A stretch of DNA of 27,990 nucleotides from JAHJQQ01 sp032907525. GTDB taxonomy: Bacteria; Pseudomonadota; Gammaproteobacteria; Thiohalobacterales; Thiohalobacteraceae. The position numbers and the translations under genes were made by a program. Below the pieces are notes generated by a model. The model was not told the origin of the DNA. It saw only the letters and a list, made by a program, of their open reading frames with translations, and searched no databases. This document shows, one piece after another, positions 18,560 to 25,611 of this stretch (position 1 is the first letter of the stretch; every line of letters begins with the position of its first letter). Location: positions 1 through 27,990 of the forward strand of contig JAJJPM010000016.1 in NCBI GenBank assembly GCA_032907525.1, read 5' to 3'.

Positions 18560-19914
18560 CAGGCGCGCCCCCCTTCCGTCTCCGCCAGCGCGCGCACGAC
18601 GCGCTCCATACCCATGCGTCGGGACCCCTTCACCAGCAACGTGACCTCCGCATTCAGATCGGCGCGCAGCGCGGCCAGCAGTTCGTCGAAATCCATGAAG
18701 GCGCGCGCACCCGGGCCGAAACTCCGTGCCGCCTGCGCCGCGAGTTCGCCGAGACAGTACAGCGCATCGATGCCGGCCGCCTGCGCGTATGTGCCGGCCT
18801 CGGCGTGCAGTGCGGCGGCGTCGGGCCCGAGTTCGCCCATGTCGCCCAGCACCAGCCAGCGCGGTGCCGGCGCCTCGCGCAGCACATCGATGGCCGCGGT
18901 CAGCGAGCCGGGATTGGCGTTGTAGGTGTCGTCCAGCACGATGCCGCCGTCGCTGCGCCGCTTGCGCTGCAGGCGGCCGGCCACCGGAGCCAGGGATTCG
19001 AGACCGCGGCGGACGGCGGCGAGATCCGCCCCGGCCGCCAGCGCGGCGGCGGCCGCGCCCAGGGCATTGAGGACGTTGTGGCGTCCGGGCATGGGCAGAT
19101 CGAGCTCCGTCTCACCCGCCGGCGTCCGCAGCTGCAGCCGCGTATGACCATCGACGCTCCGGTAGTTCCCGCTCACGTCCGCGTCCACCGTCAGACCGAA
19201 GCTCAGCACGCGCCGGTTGCCGGCCAGCCCGCGCCACAGATCGGCGTAGGCGTCGTCGGCGTTGATGACGGCCACGGCGTCGTCGGCGAGCCCGGCGAAC
19301 AGCTCGCCCTTGGCGCGTGCCACGCCCGCGATCGACCCGAAGCCCTCCAGATGGGCCGGACCCGCGTTGGTGACGATGCCGACCGTGGGCCGCGCCAGTG
19401 CGGTGAGATAGGCGATCTCCCCGGGATGGTTGGCGCCCATTTCGATGACGGCGCCGATGTGCTCCGGCGCCAGACAGGCCAGCGTCAGCGGCACGCCGAT
19501 GTCGTTGTTGAGATTGCCGCGGGTCGCGAGCACCGGCCCCGCGGTGCCGAGGATGGCCGCCAGCATCTCCTTGACGGTGGTCTTGCCGTTGCTGCCGGTC
19601 ACGCCGATGACGGGGAACGCGAAGCGGCCGCGCCAGTGGGCCGCGAGCCGGCCGAGCGCCAGGCGCGTGTCCTCGACCTGCAGCAGCGGCAGCGCCGTAT
19701 CGATGCCGCGGCTGACCGCCGCCGCGGCGGCGCCGGCAGCGCGCGCCCGTTCGACGTAATCGTGGCCGTCGAAGCGCGGGCCGGCCAGCGCGAAGAAGAG
19801 ATTGTCGGCGGCGAGGGTGCGGGTATCCGTGCTCAGGCCGGCGAAACGCACGTCCGCGCCGCTGCGGCGCGCCTCCAGCACTTCAGCCGCCTCGGACAGG
19901 CGCATGGCCATCAT
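18559..19914 (-). CDS. murF: MurF, UDP-MurNAc-tripeptide D-alanyl-D-alanine ligase
   Basis: MurF adds D-Ala-D-Ala (made by Ddl) to complete the pentapeptide. The 451-residue product has an N-terminal domain with FAGLSTDTRTLAADNLFFALAG, the ATP loop TGSNGKTT (106-113), IEMGANHPGEIAYL, VTNAGPAHLEGFGS, MPGRHNVLNALGAA, and the family signature LDDTYNANPGSLTAAID. Three in-frame ATGs occur close together (19914, 19911, 19905). The first overlaps the murE stop (ATGATGG) and was chosen for that reason; MRLSEAAEV at 19905 is the latest plausible start. It is fully typical. Confidence 0.98.
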   Translation of the reverse strand: MMAMRLSEAAEVLEARRSGADVRFAGLSTDTRTLAADNLFFALAGPRFDGHDYVERARAAGAAAAAVSRGIDTALPLLQVEDTRLALGRLAAHWRGRFAFPVIGVTGSNGKTTVKEMLAAILGTAGPVLATRGNLNNDIGVPLTLACLAPEHIGAVIEMGANHPGEIAYLTALARPTVGIVTNAGPAHLEGFGSIAGVARAKGELFAGLADDAVAVINADDAYADLWRGLAGNRRVLSFGLTVDADVSGNYRSVDGHTRLQLRTPAGETELDLPMPGRHNVLNALGAAAAALAAGADLAAVRRGLESLAPVAGRLQRKRRSDGGIVLDDTYNANPGSLTAAIDVLREAPAPRWLVLGDMGELGPDAAALHAEAGTYAQAAGIDALYCLGELAAQAARSFGPGARAFMDFDELLAALRADLNAEVTLLVKGSRRMGMERVVRALAETEGGRA

Positions 19915-21452
19915 GCGGAACCCTCCCGCAGCAAGGCCCGCACGGTTTCGCGGTCGCTGAAGGGCAGGCGCCTGTCGCCGACCTGCTGATAGTCCTCGTG
20001 GCCCTTGCCCGCGATCAGCACGACATCGCCGGGATCGCTGTTGGTGATCGCCTGGGCGATGGCCGCTGCGCGGTCGCGCTGGACATAGACGGCGTCGGGA
20101 TCCTCCATGCCGGTCAGGATGTCCATCACGATCTGGGTCGCGTCCTCGTGGCGCGGATTGTCGTCGGTCAGGACGACATAGTCGGCCAGGCGCTCGGCGA
20201 TCCCGCCCATGAGCGGCCGCTTGCCGGTGTCGCGTTCGCCGCCGGCGCCGAACACGCACCAGAGATGGCCGCTGCAGTGCTCGCGCAGTGCCTTGAGCAC
20301 CTGTTCCAGGGCACGCGGGGTATGGGCGTAATCGACCACCACCAGCGGCTGCGTCGCCCCGCCGCCGAACGGTTCCATGCGCCCCGCCACCGTCCGTACC
20401 CGCGTCAGCCGCGCCAGCGCTTCGTCGAAGGCGACGCCGCGGATCAGCAGCACGGCCAGCACGGCCAGCAGGTTGCCGGCGTTGAAGCGTCCCAGCAATG
20501 CGACGTCGAGGTGTCCCGCGCCCCAACTGCCGTCGATGCCGATGGACAGGCCGGCCGTGCTGGCGACGACCTCCGTCGCGGCCAGCCAGCGGGTGTCGGG
20601 GCGGTCGATGCCGGACACTGCGGCGCGCTCCAGGGCATAGGCGACCACCGGCAGCGCGACCGGCAGTTCCGCATACAGCGCGCGGCCGAAGGCGTCGTCG
20701 AGGTTGAGGACGGCGGCGCCGAGATCCGGCATGAAAAACAGCCGGCGTTTGGCCGCGGCGTAGGACGCCTCGTCGCCGTGATAGTCGAGATGGTCGCGGC
20801 TCAGGTTGGTCAGCACCGCCACGTCGAAGGCCACGCCGGCGGCGCGCCCCTGGTCGAGCCCGTGCGAGGATACCTCCATGGCCACGGCCCGTGCGCCGCC
20901 GTCGCGCAGCGCGGCGAGTTCCTGCTGGAGCGTCAGCGCATCGGGCGTGGTGTGCAGGCCCGGACGCAGCGCACCGTAGAGCCCGTAGCCGAGCGTTCCG
21001 ATGATGCCGCACTTGTCGGCGTCGCCGTGCAGTGCCTGGGCGATGAAATGCGAGCAGGAGGTCTTGCCGTCAGTGCCCGTGACACCGACGACGAACATGT
21101 CGCGGGAGGGATGATCATAGAACCGCGCGGCGATCTCGCCGACGCGATGGCCGAGCCGCTCGACGGCGACGACGGGCACGGACGCGGCACGCAGTGGATC
21201 GCTGTCCTCGGTGAGCGCATCGGTCGGTTCCCAGGCGATGGCGGCGGCGCCGGCGGCGAGGGCGTCGGCGACGAAATCGACGCCATGCACATGCCGCCCC
21301 GCGACCGCCAGGAACAGGAAGCCGGGGCGCACCTGACGGCTGTCCAGCGCCAGCCCCTGCACCGCGACGTCCTGGCCCGGCGCGACCCTGGCCAGGCCGT
21401 GCAGCAGCTGCGAAAGAAGCGGCGGCTGAACCAGTTTCTCCGCGGCCATCAT
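19911..21452 (-). CDS. murE: MurE, UDP-MurNAc-L-Ala-D-Glu meso-diaminopimelate ligase
   Basis: MurE adds the third residue of the stem peptide. The 513-residue product has LALDSRQVRPGFLFLAVAG (35-53), the ATP loop GTDGKTS (126-132), MEVSSHGLDQGR, NLSRDHLDYHGD, and a probable carbamylated lysine at 235 (AAKRRLFF). Later motifs are VDYAHTPRALEQVL and GERDTGKRPLMG. The motif DNPR at 431-434 (LTDDNPRHEDA) is the mark of enzymes that use meso-diaminopimelate rather than lysine. The start at 21452 (MMAAEKLVQ) overlaps the ftsI stop as ATGATGG; the longer open frame upstream lies inside ftsI. Confidence 0.99.
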   Translation of the reverse strand: MMAAEKLVQPPLLSQLLHGLARVAPGQDVAVQGLALDSRQVRPGFLFLAVAGRHVHGVDFVADALAAGAAAIAWEPTDALTEDSDPLRAASVPVVAVERLGHRVGEIAARFYDHPSRDMFVVGVTGTDGKTSCSHFIAQALHGDADKCGIIGTLGYGLYGALRPGLHTTPDALTLQQELAALRDGGARAVAMEVSSHGLDQGRAAGVAFDVAVLTNLSRDHLDYHGDEASYAAAKRRLFFMPDLGAAVLNLDDAFGRALYAELPVALPVVAYALERAAVSGIDRPDTRWLAATEVVASTAGLSIGIDGSWGAGHLDVALLGRFNAGNLLAVLAVLLIRGVAFDEALARLTRVRTVAGRMEPFGGGATQPLVVVDYAHTPRALEQVLKALREHCSGHLWCVFGAGGERDTGKRPLMGGIAERLADYVVLTDDNPRHEDATQIVMDILTGMEDPDAVYVQRDRAAAIAQAITNSDPGDVVLIAGKGHEDYQQVGDRRLPFSDRETVRALLREGSA

Positions 21453-23170
21453 GGCTGCCCCCCGAGCGCCACGCGCTGCACCGTCGGCGGCGACAGCTCG
21501 TCGGCGGCGTCCGGCGCGACGTTGAGGAAGCGCAGCGCGCCCGCCATGACCTTGGAGAACACGGGAGCCGCGACCTTGCCGCCGTAGTACTCGCCGCCCG
21601 ACGGCTCGTTGATCATCACGACGGCCACGAGGCGCGGCCGGCTCACCGGCGCCAGGCCGGCGAACACCGAGAGATAGCGGTCCTCGGCATAGCCGCCGGC
21701 GATGGATTTGCGCACCGTGCCGGTCTTGCCGCCGGTGCGATAGCCGGCCACGCGCGCCGCCGGCGCCGTGCCCTGGGGGCCGACGGCTTCTTCGAGCATG
21801 GCGTTGATCTGGCCCGCGGTGCGCGCCGACAGGATGCGCTCGCCGCGCGGCGCCCGTTCGAGCGGCATGAAGGACGCCGGCCGCAGCACCCCGTCGGCGG
21901 CGAACACCGCGTAGGCCTGCGCCAGCTGCAGCGGCGTCACCGACAGCCCGTAGCCGAACGACAGGGTCGCCTGCTCGATGGGACGCCAGCGGCGATGATG
22001 CACCAGCAGACCCGAGGCCTCGCCCGGGAAGCCGCTGGCGGTCACGGTGCCGAACCCCACGCGGCTGAGCAGCGACCAGAAGTCGGCACGATCCAGCGAC
22101 AGCGCGATCTTGCTGGAACCGACGTTGCTGGACTTGCGGATCACGCCCGCCACGTCCAGGGCACCGTAGTTGTGCACGTCCCGCACAGTGTTGATGCCGA
22201 CGCGATAGTAGCCGGGGCTGGTCTCGACGGGCGTGTCGGGACGGTATTTGCCGGATTCGAGTGCGACCGCGATGGTGAAGGGCTTGAGGGTCGAGCCGGG
22301 CTCGAACACGTCGGTGACGGCGCGGTTGCGCGTCGCGCCGGGCGTGAGCCGGGTGCGGTTGTTGGGATTGAAGGACGGCTGGTTGACCATGGCCAGCACC
22401 TCGCCCGTCGCGGTGTCCAGCACCACGACGGAGCCGGAGCGCGCCTTGTGCTGCTGCACTGCCGCCTTGAGTTCGCGGTAGGCCAGGTACTGGATGCGGC
22501 GATCGATGCTCAGCCTGAGATCGCGGCCGGGACGCGCCGCGCGGATGCTTTCCACGGTCTCGATGACACTGTGGCGTCCGTCCTTCACCACGCGCTTGGC
22601 GCCAGGCTCGCCGCGCAGCCATTCGTCGTAGGCCAGCTCGATGCCCTCCTGGCCGACGTCGTCGATGTCGGTGAAGCCGAGCACCTGGGCGGTCACCTCG
22701 CCGTCCGGATAGTAGCGCCGGTATTCGCGCTGCAGCGCGACGCCCGGGGCGGCCAGCGCGCGCACCTGGGCGGCCACCGACGGATCGACGTGCCGCTTCA
22801 GGTAGACGAACTCGCGGCCGGCACGCGCCGCCAGGAGCCGCTGCAGATGATCGGGTTCGATTTCCAGGATCTTGGCCAGGGCCGGCAGGTATTCGCGCGC
22901 CGGCACGAGTTCCTGCGGATTCGCCCAGACGGAATCGACCGGCGTGCTGACCGCCAGCGGCTCGCCGTTGCGGTCGGTGATCATGCCGCGGTGCGCCGCC
23001 AGCGTGACCACCCGCAGGTGGCGCGCGTCCCCCTGGTTCTGGAGAAAGTCCTGGTTGAACACCTGCAGATCGACAGCGCGCCAGGCCAGCGCCCCGAAGG
23101 CGCAGGCGAACAGCGCCAGGACGAAGCGGCGGCGCCCGGCGAATTCGGTCTTGTCAGTCGCTCTGTTCAT
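21449..23170 (-). CDS. ftsI: FtsI (PBP3), septal peptidoglycan transpeptidase
   Basis: FtsI crosslinks septal peptidoglycan in partnership with FtsW and is a beta-lactam target. The 573-residue product has a short cytoplasmic tail, one membrane span at about 14-32 (RRFVLALFACAFGALAWRA), and a pedestal domain with the class B motifs RGMITDRNGEPLAVSTPV and RRYYPDGEVTAQVLGFTD. The transpeptidase domain carries the catalytic motifs STLK (Ser293-Lys296), SSN (347-349) and KTGT (482-485). The start at 23170 (MNRATDKTEF) overlaps the ftsL stop as ATGA. There is no sign of a second PBP gene beside it. Confidence 0.98.
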   Translation of the reverse strand: MNRATDKTEFAGRRRFVLALFACAFGALAWRAVDLQVFNQDFLQNQGDARHLRVVTLAAHRGMITDRNGEPLAVSTPVDSVWANPQELVPAREYLPALAKILEIEPDHLQRLLAARAGREFVYLKRHVDPSVAAQVRALAAPGVALQREYRRYYPDGEVTAQVLGFTDIDDVGQEGIELAYDEWLRGEPGAKRVVKDGRHSVIETVESIRAARPGRDLRLSIDRRIQYLAYRELKAAVQQHKARSGSVVVLDTATGEVLAMVNQPSFNPNNRTRLTPGATRNRAVTDVFEPGSTLKPFTIAVALESGKYRPDTPVETSPGYYRVGINTVRDVHNYGALDVAGVIRKSSNVGSSKIALSLDRADFWSLLSRVGFGTVTASGFPGEASGLLVHHRRWRPIEQATLSFGYGLSVTPLQLAQAYAVFAADGVLRPASFMPLERAPRGERILSARTAGQINAMLEEAVGPQGTAPAARVAGYRTGGKTGTVRKSIAGGYAEDRYLSVFAGLAPVSRPRLVAVVMINEPSGGEYYGGKVAAPVFSKVMAGALRFLNVAPDAADELSPPTVQRVALGGQP

Positions 23171-23436
23171 GGCCGCACGATTACCACGGCGTCGGGCGCC
23201 GGCGTCGTCATTTTCAGCCGCTCGCGGGCGAGCTCCTCGATGCGGCCGTGGGTCGCCCAGGTGCTCTGCTCCAGCTGCAGCTGTCCCCATTCGATGTTCA
23301 TTTCGTCGCGCGCGGCCTCGAGGGACTGCAGCGCGATGAAGAGCTTGCGGCTCTGGTGCTTCGCGTAGACGACGCCCAGCGCGGACAGCACCACGGCCAG
23401 CACGAGCATCGGCAGCAGGACGCCCACGCCCTTCAC
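23167..23436 (-). CDS. ftsL: FtsL, bitopic divisome protein
   Basis: FtsL forms the FtsQ-FtsL-FtsB complex that activates FtsWI. The 89-residue product has one membrane span at about 6-25 (VLLPMLVLAVVLSALGVVYA) and then a periplasmic coiled coil (HQSRKLFIALQSLEAARDEM onward) with the usual ERLKM motif near the end. The start is GTG at 23436, overlapping the rsmH stop as GTGA. No ATG is available before the membrane span, so GTG is well supported. Its place between rsmH and ftsI, its size and its topology identify it, since sequence similarity in this family is low. Confidence 0.93.
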   Translation of the reverse strand: MKGVGVLLPMLVLAVVLSALGVVYAKHQSRKLFIALQSLEAARDEMNIEWGQLQLEQSTWATHGRIEELARERLKMTTPAPDAVVIVRP

Positions 23437-24368
23437 GTCAGTCTCTCCGCCACGCGCAGCACGGCGCTGCGGGCCCGCGGATTGACGTCCAGCTCCTGCG
23501 CACCGGGCCGGATCGCCTTGCCGACCAGGCGCAGGCGTCCGGGCGCGGGCCCGCCCATCACCGGCAGATCGGGCGGCAACGTCTCGCCGCGGCTCTCGCG
23601 CCGCATGAAGCGCTTGACGATGCGGTCCTCGAGGGAATGGAAGCTGATGACGCACAGGCGGCCGCCGACCGCCAGCACGTCGAGGGTCTGATCGAGCGCG
23701 GCCTCGAGGTCCTGCAGCTCGCGGTTCACCTGGATGCGCAGGGCCTGGAAGCTGCGCGTCGCCGGACTCTTGTGGCGCTCCCGCGTCGGCACCGCCTGGG
23801 CGATGAGCTCCGCCAGCTGCTGCGTCGTGACGATCGGCTGCCCGGCGCGCGCCTGCACGATGGCCCGCGCGATGCGGCGCGCGAAGCGCTCCTCTCCGTA
23901 TTCGTGCAGTACCCGTGCGATCTCCGCCTCGTCCGCCTGCGCCAGCCACTGCGCCGCGCTCACGCCGCTGTCGGGATCCATACGCATGTCGAGGGGTCCG
24001 TCCCTGAGGAAACTGAAACCGCGCGCCGCGTCATCGAGCTGCGGAGACGACACCCCCAGATCGAGCAGAATGCCGCTCACGCGCCCGGCTATGCCCTCTT
24101 CCCGCGCCAGTTGCCCTAGCATGGCAAACGTGCCTCGTCGAATATGGAATCGGGCATCCCGCCCGAAACGTTCCTGCGCGACCCGCACCGCGTCCGGGTC
24201 CTTGTCCACCGCATACAAACGCCCGGCCGTGCCGAGGCGCTCCAATACCGCCGCGGCATGGCCGCCGCGTCCGAAGGTGCCGTCGATGTAGATGCCGTCG
24301 GGCAGTACCGCCAGTCCATCCAGCGCCTCCTCGAGAAGCACCGGACGATGCGCTTGGCTCGGAGTCAT
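23433..24368 (-). CDS. rsmH: RsmH (MraW), 16S rRNA m4C1402 methyltransferase
   Basis: RsmH methylates N4 of C1402 in 16S rRNA with S-adenosylmethionine. The 311-residue product has HRPVLLEEALDGL (7-19), the SAM loop YIDGTFGRGGHA (27-38), LYAVDKDPDAV, GILLDLGVSSPQLDDAARGFSF, MRMDPDSG, and the late ALRIQVNRELQDLEAAL and ISFHSLEDRIVKRF motifs. It starts with ATG at 24368, 7 nt past the mraZ stop. It is conserved as the second gene of the dcw cluster, although its job is ribosomal. Confidence 0.99.
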   Translation of the reverse strand: MTPSQAHRPVLLEEALDGLAVLPDGIYIDGTFGRGGHAAAVLERLGTAGRLYAVDKDPDAVRVAQERFGRDARFHIRRGTFAMLGQLAREEGIAGRVSGILLDLGVSSPQLDDAARGFSFLRDGPLDMRMDPDSGVSAAQWLAQADEAEIARVLHEYGEERFARRIARAIVQARAGQPIVTTQQLAELIAQAVPTRERHKSPATRSFQALRIQVNRELQDLEAALDQTLDVLAVGGRLCVISFHSLEDRIVKRFMRRESRGETLPPDLPVMGGPAPGRLRLVGKAIRPGAQELDVNPRARSAVLRVAERLT

Positions 24369-24375
24369 GCGGGAA

Positions 24376-24828
24376 CTACAGAATCAGATTCTGCAGCGCA
24401 TCCGGAATGCCGGATTCGCCGCCGTCCGCCGCCACCCAGTCGTTGCAGCTCGCGTCCCAGGCCTCTTCGTTCCAGATTTCGAACTTTCTCCCCAGCGCCG
24501 CCAGCACCACCCGCTTGTCGAGCTTGGCGAATTCGCGCAGACGCGGCGGAATCAGGATGCGGCCGTGGCTGTCGACGTCGGTCTCGGTGGCGTGCCCGAG
24601 CAGCATGCGCTGCAGGCGGCGGGTCTGGATGTCCTGGTTGGGCAGGCGCATCAGCTGACGCTCGATGTCCTCCCAGGTGGGGGCGGGATACAGCAGGAGG
24701 CAGCCGTCGTCATGGACGGTCAAAACCAGATGCCCGCCACAGGTCTCCTCCAACTGCCCGCGGTAGCGGGTGGGGAGCGCCATGCGGCCCTTGGCATCGA
24801 GATTGACGGTGTTGCCACCCCTGAACAA
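24376..24828 (-). CDS. mraZ: MraZ, transcriptional regulator of the dcw operon
   Basis: MraZ binds its own promoter region through repeated TGGG-type boxes and represses the operon in E. coli. The 150-residue product has two AbrB/SpoVT-like half-repeats, NLDAKGRMALPTRYR (9-23) and DVDSHGRILIPPRLREFA (84-101). The family N-terminus MFRG is encoded from a TTG codon at 24828. No ATG or GTG is in frame nearby, so initiation at TTG is likely. A GGGGG run about 6 nt upstream, or AGGAG 12 nt upstream, could serve as the ribosome site. The rare start codon may keep MraZ low relative to the genes behind it. Three matching boxes lie in its leader. Confidence 0.97.
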   Translation of the reverse strand: MFRGGNTVNLDAKGRMALPTRYRGQLEETCGGHLVLTVHDDGCLLLYPAPTWEDIERQLMRLPNQDIQTRRLQRMLLGHATETDVDSHGRILIPPRLREFAKLDKRVVLAALGRKFEIWNEEAWDASCNDWVAADGGESGIPDALQNLIL

Positions 24829-24853
24829 GAATACCCCCCGCTCCTGCCTGAAT

Positions 24854-24878
24854 TACCATTTATTTCCACTTTCCCCCA
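24854..24878 (-). promoter_or_regulatory. Three MraZ boxes with 10-bp spacing
   Basis: On the minus strand TGGGG, TGGAA and TGGTA begin at 24878, 24868 and 24858, exactly 10 bp apart. This is the arrangement of MraZ operators (TGGGN repeats with 5-nt spacers) known from E. coli. The two boxes nearer the gene are degenerate at the third G. They lie between the predicted transcription start (about 24881) and the mraZ start codon, so bound MraZ would block early transcription. Confidence 0.75.
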
Positions 24879-24887
24879 CTCCTCGAC

Positions 24888-24917
24888 ACTATAGGAACCA
24901 CCCGCCCACCCTGTCAA
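24888..24917 (-). promoter_or_regulatory. Main dcw (mra) promoter, sigma70 type
   Basis: On the minus strand a consensus -35 TTGACA (24917-24912) is followed after 18 nt by the -10 TATAGT (24893-24888). The T/A-rich block ATTTTTTTATTTT (about 24935-24947) upstream could act as an UP element. Predicted transcription starts near 24881, giving a leader of about 53 nt before the mraZ TTG. Confidence 0.8.
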
Positions 24918-25264
24918 GGGAAATGCCCCCCGAAAATAAAAAAATCTGGCTTTGTGGACAGTAACTTAGGGAATCGCAGGGGTGTTACGGGGTTTTCCCA
25001 GATCATTCAGCCTGTTGGGTGGAAAAGCTGCCGCTGAGCATGATCTAAATCGTGATTTGTCCGGCATCCGGAGGGAAATGCTGCGCATTGGCGTCCTCCC
25101 ACCGGGCGCCCACCCGGATGCGGGCGGCGAAGGCGCCCCCACCTGTCGTTGTCCGGCCCGGTCGAGGGACGCGGGCAGCCGCGGGAGGCCGTCCGGCCGA
25201 TGGGATGGCTCGCCCCGCGCCCCCGGCCAGCCTCCGGTCCGGCACAGGCGGCCGCCCCTCCGGG

Positions 25265-25314
25265 TTCACACCCCTGTCATGAAGGTCGGTTAGATTCGGT
25301 GCCGACGAACCGAC
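25265..25314 (+). promoter_or_regulatory. Weak promoter and nested hairpin before the 69-codon gene
   Basis: TTCACA (25265-25270) and TTAGAT (25290-25295) are possible -35 and -10 boxes, but the 19-nt spacing is long. Overlapping them, GTCGGTT (25285-25291) pairs with AACCGAC (25308-25314), with an inner TCGG/CCGA pair. This could be an operator or a leader hairpin. The evidence is thin. Confidence 0.25.
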
Positions 25315-25326
25315 GAGGACGAGACC

Positions 25327-25536
25327 ATGATGGAGAAGGGACGACTGACGGGCGGAACCGAGGGCGGTTCCGAGGAAGCCCGGCTGAGCGAGGAGATCGT
25401 GCTGTTCGCCGAGCGGCTGCGGCGTTTCGGCGGCGACGGTGACTGCGCCTATGAACGCGCCCTCAACCGGCTCTACCAGTCGCTGGTGAACCAGCGACTG
25501 CAGCAGCTGGCGGATCTGCGCGCCGCGGGACTCTGA
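25327..25536 (+). CDS. 69-residue hypothetical protein, helical
   Basis: I do not recognise this protein. Reasons to think it real: an ATG with GAGGA 7 nt upstream, strong GC bias at third codon positions like its neighbours, and a good hairpin terminator 15 nt past the stop. The first 20 residues are Gly/Glu-rich. From about residue 20 it looks like two amphipathic helices, LSEEIVLFAERLRRFG and YERALNRLYQSLVNQRLQQL, with one cysteine between them. It has no membrane span or signal peptide. It is convergent with ssb and divergent from mraZ. An exact 24-nt palindrome (25477-25500) lies within its 3' half. It could be a small adaptor or regulator; nothing in the context decides this. Confidence 0.7.
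   Translation: MMEKGRLTGGTEGGSEEARLSEEIVLFAERLRRFGGDGDCAYERALNRLYQSLVNQRLQQLADLRAAGL
25477..25500. repeat. 24-nt near-perfect palindrome inside the 69-codon gene
   Basis: CAGTCGCTGGT (25477-25487) and ACCAGCGACTG (25490-25500) are perfect 11-bp inverted arms around a 2-nt GA centre. It could be a dimer-binding operator, an mRNA hairpin, or chance favoured by coding for QSLVNQRL. Confidence 0.7.
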
Positions 25537-25551
25537 TCCGGCTCCATACGC

Positions 25552-25580
25552 AAGAGGCGGGGCCAGTGGCCCCGCCTCTT
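25552..25580. terminator. Bidirectional hairpin terminator between the 69-codon gene and ssb
   Basis: AAGAGGCGGGGCC (25552-25564) and GGCCCCGCCTCTT (25568-25580) form a perfect 13-bp stem with a 3-nt loop, midway between two convergent stops (25536 and 25612). The stem has AA/TT at its base, giving only a short T end on each strand. It is very stable and should serve both directions. Confidence 0.85.
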
Positions 25581-25611
25581 CGCCGACACATGACCGGACC
25601 CGTCGCCCTTT

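Larger units (their letters stand above)
24829..25326. other. Control region between mraZ and the divergent 69-codon gene
   Basis: This 498-nt gap holds the mraZ promoter and MraZ boxes (24854-24917) and an AT-rich block (about 24931-24950) just upstream of them. Two inverted-repeat motifs lie at 25001-25058. A very GC-rich stretch at about 25085-25260 shows no convincing gene on either strand: the open frames there encode only Arg/Pro/Gly-rich low-complexity sequence. The last 60 nt carry weak promoter-like elements and a nested hairpin before the 69-codon gene. I looked for RNase P RNA signatures, since rnpB lies near mraZ in some relatives, and found none. Confidence 0.6.

Noticed and set aside
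25045..25269. 74-codon minus-strand and overlapping plus-strand frames in the mraZ control region
   Set aside because: Arg/Pro/Gly/Ala low-complexity translation with no ribosome site, typical of non-coding GC-rich DNA.
24829..25326. RNase P RNA gene next to mraZ
   Set aside because: In some relatives rnpB lies here, but the conserved GAGGAAAGTCCGGGC-like signature is absent on both strands.
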